A stretch of 64,000 nucleotides of DNA. It comes from Atherix ibis. Lineage: Eukaryota; Arthropoda; Insecta; Diptera; Athericidae. Below the pieces are notes generated by a model. The model was given only the letters and a program-made list of their open reading frames with translations, did not search any database and was not told the DNA's origin. Shown here one piece after another: positions 12,168 to 22,278 of this stretch; positions within the stretch are counted from its first letter, which is position 1, and every line of letters begins with the position of its first letter. Both the position numbers and the translations under genes were made by a program. The stretch spans positions 95,363,696 to 95,427,695 of the forward strand of contig OY282606.1 in NCBI GenBank assembly GCA_958298945.1, written 5' to 3'.

Positions 12168-13180
12168 TATATAGTCGTAGGTTAAGACTGCCGTAATGAA
12201 ATATATTTGAAGAACTTTAGAAAATCGACAACAAGAAAACATAATGGAACATATTAATCAGTTTAAGTTATTTTGGAAAATAACAAGTTGGAAAATTCAA
12301 AATATTTTGAACATTATAATTACAGCTTTTTGTTTGTTATCATTTCAAGTAACAGTAGTACTGAAATGTATATATATATACATATTGTAAGCGCCATGAC
12401 ACTATAAAGGCCATTTGGCGAAATCATAGTTTTTTTTGTTTTAACTCTTTCAACCATTTTTTCTGACCGAAAATTTAATTACATTACAAATATACATACA
12501 TAAAAGTAAATCTCAAAAATACTATAAATATAAAAAGTGAATTTTATTCAGGTTGATTGACTTAAATTTTTTACAGAAAGAAGACTTGGAGAATGGGTAA
12601 ATATTTCAATACGTTGGCTTATAACAAAAGTGTTCAAACATTTACTCATTTAAGGATATATTGGAATCAGCTAGTCTAACTCCAATTTGTAAATTGTGAA
12701 TGTATCTGATTAGTCTAGTTCATATAATTTGCTGCCAAAATATTTTAATGTTACATGAATGGTAATGTACAATTATGCGAAAGAGTAAATAATAGTTTTC
12801 TGTATTTATTTCGGATTGTCTGGGTGGTACTATTCTAACATATTCTATTGCCAATCGGAATACGTTTTTTTAAAATGTAAAATCTTCAGTTACCCATTAC
12901 AGAATGCACATTGAGATTTATAATTTATGTTTATATACAAAGTAAGTATTACAAATCACAAAATATGGACAATATTTTATGTTTAATTGCTGCACATAAA
13001 TCAGGATAAATATACAAGTATAACGATTTTACTGTAGAACATAAGATGGAAATAACTGCTGGATGTATAGTTACATAGTTGTCATCTCTTACTATAGTTT
13101 TTTGTTACTAAAATTAATCTTAAATGAATATTATTTAGTTCGTAGTTATGTGATTATCAATTTATTTATCCTTTAATATA
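12168..13180. other. Spacer without recognised features
   Basis: I see no gene, RNA or transposon end in this AT-rich kilobase. Confidence 0.5.
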
Positions 13181-14461
13181 AGGTGTAGTAAAAAGAAATC
13201 CATTATTTTTGCATTAAATTGAAAGTTTTATTTAGCATAGATAGAATAATACGATTTAGGTCAAATATGCACCGTTTTGTTCGATAACTTGTAGCCATTT
13301 TGGAGGTACTTTCATAATGCCTCTCTCATAGAAACCCTCGTCGCTATTGGCAAAAAATTGGGACGGTCGGTTTTCACAATCTTCTCTTGAGGCGAATTTT
13401 TCACCTGCAAAATAATTCGTCATAGACAGGAAGAGGTAATAATCACTTGGTGCCAGGTCCGGACTATAAGGTGGATGCATAAGAACATCCCAACCAAGGT
13501 CCCGGAACTTCTGGCGAGTCACTATCGATGTATGCGGCCTGGCGTTATCCTGATGGAACACAATTTCTCTCCTATGGCCAAAGCTGGCCGCTTCTGGGCG
13601 ATTGCTTCTTTCAGACGGTCCAATTGTTGACAGTATAGGTCCGAATTAAGAGTTCGGCCGTAGGGGAGCAGCTCATAGTAGATGATTCCCTGCCAGTCCC
13701 ACCAAACACACAGCAAAACCTTCCTGGCTGTCAATCCTGGCTTGACCACCGTGTGCGCCGGGTGACCGCGATTTGACCACGACCGTTGTTGCTTGACGTT
13801 GTCGTAAGTAACCCACTTTTCATCACCAGTAACCATCCCCTTCAGAAATGGATCGATATTGTTGCGATTCAGCAGCGATTCGCAGATGGAAATTCGGTCC
13901 ATGAGGTTTTTTTGCGATAACTCGTGTGGCACTCATACATCGAGCTTCTTTTTGTATCCAGCCTTATTTAAGTGGTTCCAAACGGTTTTTTGTGCAATGT
14001 TTAGCTCCTGGGCAATCGAAACAGTGCTTACGTGACGGTCGGACTAGACGATTTCCATTATTTTATCGACATTTTCGACAATTGGCCTTCCAGAGCGTGG
14101 TGCATCTTTGACATCAAAATTATCGGAACGGAATCGACGAAACCAAAATTGCGCATAATTGACTGTTACAGTATCAGGACCATAAACACTATTCACATTT
14201 TCAGGTGCCTGGCTTGCGTTTTCGCCTTCGTCGAAGAAAAACTGTAAAATATGGCGTATTTTCTCTTTGTTGGTGTCCATCTTTGACGCGTGCTAAAAAA
14301 ATACTGAGTCAAGTAATCACAAAACTGTATGAAAAGCTTTTTTAGTACGAAATCATATCTTTCTAACGCCATCTAGGCAACCCGATCGCACTTTTAAAAC
14401 GGGAGATACAGACTCCTAAAGCCATCTATTGGCGAAATAATGGATTACTTTTTACTACAAC
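13181..14461 (-). mobile_element. Mariner element, full length, inactive
   Basis: About 1.28 kb, the usual mariner length. The ends are inverted repeats of about 28 bp sharing tgtagtaaaaag and aatccattatt (left 13181-13208, right 14434-14461). TA dinucleotides border both ends, as expected for mariner insertion. The transposase gene fills it on the minus strand (separate entry). Confidence 0.9.
13256..14280 (-). pseudogene. Mariner transposase, disrupted
   Basis: DDE/D transposase of the Tc1/mariner superfamily: N-terminal helix-turn-helix DNA binding followed by a DD34D catalytic domain. The start (ATG at 14280, MDTNKEKIRHILQFFFDEG) is the family's N-terminus. The WFRRFR linker, VTGDEKWVTYDN (first Asp), FHQDNARPHTS (second Asp) and YSPDLAPSDYYLF (third Asp) are all visible. 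Lesions by eye: an in-frame TAG near 14041, TGA in place of the Trp codon of the WVPHEL block near 13934, and a one-base net deletion near 13545 just before the second Asp. All catalytic Asp codons survive, so decay is recent to moderate. Confidence 0.9.
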
Positions 14462-15060
14462 TATTAATATAGTTTTAACTACTCTAGTAGTGCTGATTAA
14501 TGTAATGTATTAGTATTTAAAGTTTAATTATATTTACTCGCACGTATATATTTTTGCATATTTTATAAAAAAAAATTATATATATTTTTTTCAATGATTG
14601 GAAATAACATATTATCATAATTTATTTTTGAAATTAGTATGCAAAAAAACGGTCTACTTTGTAGGTTTTTTTTCTCTTCAAAGGCGTATTTTACTAGTGG
14701 CAGAAAAGTAACTAGATTGAAAATTGTTTTTGCAGAAATTTTTTTATTTTTATACATCAATGTTGTCCCTTGGAAAGCAAAACTCCAGCTGTAGCTGTAT
14801 CTCATTAATAACGCGTATGATTTTGTTCTTCGGCTCTAGAATAGTATCGGGCTCATGGGCTCATTGTTGTAGGCCATACTTCGTTGTTTCGTGAGATAAT
14901 AAATCCTGGGGGCATTTTCTTCGCACTTCTGGAATATTGTCCCAGTTTATATATCCAACTCATACCATAAAAAATTTTTTTTTTCGAGAATAATTTAGGT
15001 TGAAGAATCATTGCCTAGGCCCTTTCGTCGTTATATTTCCCTTTTATGGACATTTATTGT
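14462..15060. other. Spacer between two mariner copies
   Basis: No gene recognised. An 80-codon minus-strand frame at 14563-14805 has no family signature. Confidence 0.45.
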
Positions 15061-16323
15061 GTTGTCCGGGAAGTAATTTCGTTTTTTCTATAAAAATGAA
15101 GGACGATTTTCTTATAGTGAATTAAGCTTTAATTCAATTAAATATTTTTCAGTCTGATCCAATACCCTTTTCCATTTTTCTGGCAGTAGCATTATTCCAC
15201 GCTCATAAAATTTTTATTCTTTGTTGGCAAAAAACTGATCTAAGTGGTTTTTGACCCCCTCATTTGAATTAAACGTTTTACTGTCTAAAAATTTTTGTAG
15301 AGACCGGAACAAATGATAATTGGAAGATGCTAGGTCTGGAGAGTATGATGGGCGTGGCAGTATATCCCATCCAAGCTCTAAAAGCTTTTGCCGAGGGGTT
15401 AAACTTGTATGTGGTTTCGCATTATCCTGTTGGAACACTATACCTTTCCTATTGACAAATTCTGGGCTTTTTTCTTTATGTGAATGATTCAGTTTGTCCA
15501 ACTAATGATAGTACACTTCAGAATTGATCGTTGTGTTTCTCGGTAGAAGCTCAAAATAAATAATTCCTTTGAAATTCCACCAAACAGGTAGCATAACCTT
15601 TTTTTGATGAATATTGGCTTTGGAAGTGCTTTGATCCGGTTCATCTTTTCTACTCCAGAATCTTTTGCGCTTAACATTGTCCTAGACAACTCATTTCTCG
15701 TCTCCAGTGATGATACGCTTCAAAAATGGATCATTTTCTTGGCGTTTGAGAAGCAAATCACAAACGTCTATGCGACGGCACAAATTTTTTTCTGTAAGAA
15801 GTCTTTGAGATTTTTTCTAGGCTTTGAGATTAAACCTTGCCGTTTCAAATGATCATAAATGATCGAATTCGATAAATTTAATCTCTCAGTGATCTCACGA
15901 GTTGTTATTCGCCGGTTTGCATTAACTAATGCCTTTATTGTGTCTTCTTCAGCTTCAACTGACCTCCCAGAACGTGGTGCATCTTCGAGATTAAAAATCA
16001 CCGAATCGAAATTTTGTGAACCAGTTTTGGCACTGGCGCTCACTTAACACATCTTCTCCATATATATCAGATAATTTTTTTCTTGCTTGAACAGCATTTT
16101 AATCTTTTCTATAGTAAATAAGTAAAATATGCCGAAAATGCTGTTTTTCACTTTTCATATTTAAAACGGTATCAATCAAAAACTACTGTGCAGAATCGAT
16201 CACATGCCTTGCTATGTCAGCTATCAAAATACATATGATTATACGGTTTAAGTGTGAAGTTCGTTGTGAAAAAATTCAATTAGGTCCTCTGTTGGGAAAC
16301 AACAAAATTACTTTCCGGACAAC
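15061..16323 (-). mobile_element. Second mariner lineage, full length, inactive
   Basis: About 1.26 kb bounded by inverted repeats beginning gttgtccgg and continuing aagtaatttcgtt (left 15061-15083, right about 16299-16323). These ends are unrelated to those of the neighbouring mariner at 13.2-14.5 kb, so it is a different family. The interior carries one broken transposase gene on the minus strand. Confidence 0.88.
15112..16130 (-). pseudogene. Mariner transposase, disrupted, third Asp lost
   Basis: Recognisable blocks in order on the minus strand: YGEDVLSERQCQNWF, LEDAPRSGR, a helix-turn-helix around LNLSNSIIYDHLKRQG, ITGDEK (first Asp), VWWNFKGIIYFELLP, FQQDNAKPHTS (second Asp), YSPDLASSNYHLF, and the C-terminal FYERGIM and LPEKW blocks. 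The normal SDYHLF is SNYHLF here, so the third catalytic Asp is Asn. Other lesions: one extra T near 15993 shifts frame; TGA replaces Trp and TAG follows at the ITGDEK block (about 15683-15696); there is a further frame break near 15790 and a stop before FYERGIM. Confidence 0.85.
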
Positions 16324-19300
16324 CCAATCATTAATTTTTTGTCACCATTTTTACTCCAAACGATAATAAATCGAACAACGTATATATTTATGTGTAGTAT
16401 TTTTTGTTTAGATACCGACCTCCACTGACATCTAGTTTCCGTATTGGAATATTTCGAAATTCCAAAAAGTGGAATTATTTACTTATTTAAACTAAATTTT
16501 TTAAAAGAGAAATATAATTTAAGAAAATTTATAATTTTTACAATCTTTTAATATTAATTGGAATCATATTTTGGTTTGTTATTCATTTTATAAATATAAA
16601 TCAAATGACTAGAGTGTTAGTTTTGTAGACTTTCCGGAGATTTTTAATACGTTTTTTGCGAATGTATTCTTGCAACAAGTGGAGAGAATTATTGGATAGA
16701 GACCTATCGTGTAGTTCTATAATCCATGGTTAATAGCATAATAATTTTCAAAAAAGTATAATATGACTCCGCCAGAATGACAAGTGAATTTTCAGTACGC
16801 CAAAAATGCGTCAGTTTTACTTGTGAAGGTAGCAATTTGCCTGCTTGATAAAATAGTTTGAAAATATGCGTCAAATTCTTGTTGCTCAAGCATCCAATGG
16901 GTAAATATACGACTCTGCAAATAGTCTCCAACGCTAGTTCCTGTGCCAATTACATTATAGGCGTGCAACAATTGGTCTTCTCGGTGAGTAGTACTCTAAT
17001 AAAGGTACAATTGCTGTGCACGACGATGAATTGAGATTGTCGGGCTCTGGGCCACATTTGCTTCATTAACAACAGTTTTTGCAGCCGCACTAGTGTTCTC
17101 AAGTTTTGTAGAATCCCAGATTTTTCGAATTTCTATGTATCGCTCTATAAATTTGTCAACGTTTGAAAAAGACATCCTACAAATAATTGATACCAAAGGA
17201 CTAAATATTCCTATGACCAAAGACAATAAACATTATAATATTTATTTATTTTCCTATAGCCAAGAAACTTTATATTTTATTGATATGGAATCATAAAGTT
17301 TAAATTGTAACCTTACACACGACATACTACTAGCCTACATTAAACGTTTACTATATTTTTTCTTATACAAATCAGCTAAAACTTATTACTAATGCGTATA
17401 TAAGTGAATTTGATTTTTCATAAAATTAATGATTTTTTTTCGCAATCGTCTTCTGTGTAATTGCACTCATTTGAACTGACGAAAAACTTTACCCAGATGG
17501 AGGTGAGCTGATGAAAATACTTTGAGAATGAGTTAAATGAGCAACTCGTACATCATTCAAATGCCGAATATTAAATAGGAAGAGACTAGACTAGAAATGG
17601 GGACACAATTTGTGAAAAAAGTTTTGAATAGTGTGGGTATTGAAGTTTTTTTGTTTTTGTAGGAAAATGATGAAAAATAAAAGAGAAAATCAGAATAAAC
17701 TTTCCAGAATGTTTGTAAAAGTCTTTCAGACCGAATCATGTGAAAAAGCACCGCAATATAGCAGCAGGTATGAATACTTTCTTCTTCTCATTTTGTTTAT
17801 CGCACATTTGGTATATAAAAGCCAAATTTAGAATTCATACAAAATGTTCGTTGAATTTTATGCTGATTGGTCATCAATTCAGATATATTTCTGAATAACA
17901 TTTATAAAATCAAGTATAATTGTTATTCAGATTAAAAATCCCATGTCCATACTATTTTTTCCTTAAATACCAATATTACATAGTGCATTACAATACACTT
18001 TTAATCAGTTCATCATATAATGGAAAAGTTAATATTTCTTACTTTAACATTTTAAATAATATCATATTATGTTATATAAAAAGCAAATATTTTTATGCCA
18101 TATTGCAAGTAAATTTCAAATTCAATTTTTTTTTAGATATAATAAATTCTATTTTTATTTTAAATGCTATTTATTAAAATTTAAATTATGTTTTGCTTTA
18201 TTTTCATTTTCGGGCCAGAATTAAGATCAATAAAAAAAATCTTTTTACACCTTTCTGGTTTTTTTTATGAAATTTTTTCATCTAAATGTATACATACATT
18301 CGTCATGATATCTAAAATTTATTAATAGATCGGCGGATTCATTTTATTTAAATATATTTTGAAAATTATAAAATATGATCTCTTCATTTTGATTGTGTGT
18401 AAAGATTGAATGTTTAAAAAATTATATACATACGTGCGTGCATTAAATGGATTACTCATAGAACTGTCTTCAAATTTTCTTTCAAATAAAACATAAATTT
18501 TAATAAAAAAAAACTACATCTATATACAGCTAGTAATTTATATATTCCCTTTTTCTATGGTTATTTTCGTTATCATAGATAAAAATTTTCAAAAATTTTA
18601 CTGATATGATAAAAACTTTTCCAAATATTGTTTAAAAAAAATTAATTTTTATTATATTTTAAATTGATTAATTTTTTAGAAAAACTAAAAATTTATCTGA
18701 AAATTTACATATTTTACAGTTTTCTTTTGAAATGCATATTTCTAGCACATAAAATGTTTACAAAAACATTTGAAGGGTTTTGTAGTAGATTTTATTATTT
18801 ATACTTAAATATCTCATTGAAACTAAATTATTTGCTAATCAATTAACAATTAAACATTTGATTGATATAATATTACTTAAAATATTTTAATAAAATAATT
18901 GTAATAAAAAAGAAAAGAAAAATCAAACCGTATAAAAGCACCATGGAAGCTTTTTTTGTGCATATGTAAGGTTCATTATACAGGCAATTATTATTTGCTT
19001 AAAATTTTTTCTACATACTTCTTGAAATATATTATTGTAAATTTTTATTTATATTAATTTTAACTATTATTTTATATATCGAAAAAAAAATATATATATT
19101 TATCTTTAAGATGAAAATAATGAAATTTATCTTAGACAAAAATTTCTGAATATAATAAGCTTTTTATAGTATCCATACTTGACGAATAATTTCATCGTAT
19201 ACGAGAATACGCCATCGTATTACACTTCTGACAGTTGATTTGTGATTATTTTCACCTAAGATTATAGAAGAACTTTTAATAGGATTATAGAAGAACACAA

Positions 19301-19933
19301 TTAATAAACCACATCCCAATCTAATAGCAGGTTGGTTGTACATACAAAAAGCCAACAAAATAAACAAATTTAAAAAAATTTCAACGAAAATAATTGAGCT
19401 TTATTGGCTAATAATAATTGAGAAAAATTATTTGTTCATATTATTCCATTTTGAAAGAGTTTAAAAGATATTTTTTGTTTATATTATATAAAAATTATTT
19501 TTAATAATTCTTGTGTATATGGTTTTTTTTTAAAGTATTATGAATTAAATGAATAAATAGGAAGAAATAAGACAATATATTATTATTATTATAATAAGTT
19601 AAAAAATTTTTAATCGTAAGAATAATTTTTTTTATCACCTTTAAATATTTTTTAAATGTTTGTAATTCAAAAGATATTTATTCTACGCATAAAAAACGAA
19701 CAAAATATGATAAGGAATTTTTCCCTAAATAATAAATATCTTTGGCATATAATGATAAGGAATTAATTCCATAAATATCTTTGGTATATAAAAAAAATTT
19801 TGCATAAAAATCTTATTTATTTTCAATATTATATGAAGGGAAAAATGGAATTACCCTTTCAAATATTGACAACTTGCGCAATGTACACGTATACATATTT
19901 TCTTTTTGTTTTAAATTCATTCAGTTCTTATAT
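16324..19933. other. Gene-poor spacer
   Basis: No gene could be identified. Minus-strand frames at 16704-16949 and 16996-17226 lie in slightly GC-richer sequence and may be fragments of an unrecognised element. The rest is AT-rich. A TATA-like site at 17812 is listed separately. Confidence 0.4.
17812..17822 (+). promoter_or_regulatory. TATA-box-like site without a recognised gene
   Basis: The sequence tatataaaagcc is a good match to a fly TATA box. A possible start site follows about 30 bp later, and an ATG at 17843 opens only a 16-codon frame unless it is spliced. No gene family is recognisable downstream. Confidence 0.25.
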
Positions 19934-21190
19934 AAGGAGTATAAGCTTAAATCCGCTGTTTGGTCATAGATGGCGTGGGTGAGCTAGTAAGCTACCATGG
20001 GCACGCCATACTTTTTTTTATGAGTTTTACATCTGTCAACATTGTCAGCAATTTCGTACAACAACATACATTTTTTCTTTGGTAATCATGTCTAGTTTTG
20101 TTCCAGAAAAAGCATATGCGGGAAGCTCTGCTTTTCTGCTTCAATTTGAAGAAATCGGCTGCCGAATCACATCGAATGATTATGGAGGCCTATGGTGAGA
20201 GTGCTTTATCGGAAACAACGTGCCGAGATTGGTTTCGTCGGTTCAAAGACGGAAATTTTGACTTCTGGGACAAGAAGCGTGAAAATCGGCCTAGAAACGT
20301 TGCCAACCATCAATTGCAGGCTCTTTTGGACGAATACGATACCCAATAGCAAAAAATGCTCGCGAAACAATTGGTTGTTACTCAACCAGCCATTTCCATA
20401 CGTCTGCGTGCCATGGGGAAGATTGAAAAGATCGGAAAATGGGTGCTGCATGAATTGAACGATAGGCAAATAAAGCGACTCCAAAGCACATGCTAAATCT
20501 TGCTCGCCAGACAAAAAAGAAAGTCGTTCCTGCGTCGGATTGTGACAGGCTACGAAAAGTGGATATATTTCGAGAATCTGAAACGCAAGAAATCGTGGGT
20601 TGATCCCGGCCAACCATCAACATTTTCCCCAAGACCAAATTGCTTCGGACGGAAGACGATGCTGTGCGTTTGGTGGGATCAGCAGGGTATCGTTTACTAT
20701 GAGTTTTTGAAACCTGGTGAAACTGTCAATGCCCACCGCTATCACCAACAACTGATCAAATTGCACCGTGCTTTGCGTGAAAAAGGACGGATTATGAACA
20801 AAGACATGACAAGCTGATTTTCCTCCACGACAACGCACCATCGCACACGTCACAAATGATCCAAAACTACTTGGAGACACTCAACTGGGAGGTGCTAACC
20901 CACCCCGCTTATTCACCAGACCTGGCCCCTTCCGACCACCACCTATTTTCGTCGATGGGCCACGTGCTCGCTGAGCAGGACTTCAATTCTTACGAACACG
21001 TCCGAAAATGGCTTGATGAGTTTCCTCGAAAGAGAAGGAATTTTTTGGCGTGGTATCCACAAAATGCCGGAGAGATGGGAAAAATGAGAAGCTAGTGAGG
21101 GCAGCTTTGAATAAATTTGTTTTTGCTTTCTATGAAAAAAACGTGTTTTTTTGACTAAAAAAATGCAGATTTAAGCTTATACACCTGGCA
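19934..21190 (+). mobile_element. Mos1-like mariner (mauritiana type), inactive
   Basis: About 1.26 kb with inverted repeats sharing tataagcttaaatc (left near 19939-19953, right near 21169-21182). The right outer end reads ccaggtgtataag when complemented, very close to the Mos1 terminus. Stretches at both ends fit TA insertion. The right end lies about 95 bp before the start codon of the gamma-glutamylcyclotransferase gene on the same strand. Confidence 0.9.
20088..21114 (+). pseudogene. Mos1-like mariner transposase, disrupted
   Basis: The frame starts MSSFVPEK at 20088, as in Mos1. LKKSAAESHRM, TCRDWFRRFK, LQALLDE, KRKSFL and RIVTG, KPGETVN, FLHDNAPSHT, AYSPDLAPSDHHLF and PERWEK all follow the Mos1 order. 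Lesions by eye: a frame break after MSSFVPEK (about 20112), TAG at 20347, TAA at about 20494, Asp to Tyr in the first catalytic block (RIVTGYEKW instead of TGDEKW), frame breaks near 20795 and 21040, and TGA replacing Cys just after PERWEK. With the first catalytic Asp and the frame both lost, it cannot encode an active enzyme. Confidence 0.9.
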
Positions 21191-21283
21191 GTATTAATTA
21201 ATTTTCTGTTATTGTTTTGTTTTCTTTTATAAATGTTACTAATATATTAAAGAAAAAAATCATCTCCTATTTAAGAAAAAAAA

Positions 21284-22278
21284 ATGGCAAAATCGGAAAT
21301 AATTGGCGGAAAATTTTTATATTTTGGCTATGGAAGTAATTTATTAGAAAAAAGAATTCTTATAAACAATAAAAGTGCAGTTCGGAAAGATATTGGCAAA
21401 TTAAAGGTAAATATTCTAAGCTCAATGGTTTCTATCAAAATAAAAAACCATTTTTTCCATATTCTCATTATTTTAAGCGATAATATTCTTGCACGCGCTG
21501 TAGTTGCGCACGCACATATTTAATCTCGAACCATTAATTACAAATTTTATATATTTTACATTTTTTTTCGAATTTTTATATAGTTTTTTAGAATTAGTTA
21601 TCTATGAATTAGTAATTAAATACAATAAATGAAAGTTTTTCTTTACTACTACAAAATATGATTTTAACATTCATTAATTGTAAAGGTTTTAATTTTTGTG
21701 TGTGTATTTAATATATAAATAAATATTATGTTAAGTTAAAATAGGTTTCATTTTTAAAACCCAAATATAAATATGAAATTGAAGGATTATGAAGTGGATT
21801 TTCGTACTTACTCAAAGACATGGAATGGTGCTCCAGCAACAATAATAGAGCGTCCAGGTAAACACGTCTGGGGAGCTATATGGGAAATTGATTTAGAAAA
21901 TATGGCCGATTTAGATAGGTATGCTATATTATATTAATTTTTTAAGAATTACAATAGAATCATATTAAATTCACTAAATAATTTTTTTTCAGACAAGAGG
22001 CGGTACCATCAGGCAAATATATTCCTCTCACCTTACCAATTGAAACTGTAAATTCAGGCCCTTTACTCTGCCGCATATATAAACTGAATAAATTTTCACA
22101 AGATTTTAGCTTAGATGAAAAAGTACCAGTTTATAATCTTCCATCGCATACATATTTAAAAACAATTATTAAAGGAGCTATCGAAAGTGGATTGCCACAA
22201 TATTATATTGAATTTTTAGAAAATTTCAAACACAATAATAATATTGTAGAATTATTTGAATCGGAATTTGGTTTATAA
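21284..22278 (+). CDS. Gamma-glutamylcyclotransferase family protein
   Basis: The enzyme releases 5-oxoproline from gamma-glutamyl amino acids in glutathione turnover, in the cytosol. Three exons: 21284-21406 (41 codons), 21785-21918 and 21993-22278, giving about 180 residues, close to the family's usual 188. The signature YFGYGSN is at residues 13-19 (substrate loop). GAPATI and VWGAIWEIDLENM follow, and the presumed catalytic Glu is in LDRQEAVPSGKYIPL (about residue 88). YLKTIIKGAIESGLP and the FKHN tail are also typical. The exon 2 acceptor (ttgaag before GATTAT) has a poor pyrimidine tract and was chosen because it restores the conserved K-DY-x-x-DF order. The start ATG has in-frame family sequence right after a short leader. 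The promoter must lie within or beyond the adjoining dead mariner. Confidence 0.9.

Noticed and set aside
13926..14247. Plus-strand open frames across the first mariner
   Set aside because: They are mirror frames of the minus-strand transposase, which carries the family motifs.
20206..20880. Minus-strand open frames of 135, 86 and 87 codons inside the Mos1-like copy
   Set aside because: The plus strand carries the transposase. The opposite frames have no domain and follow from its codon bias.
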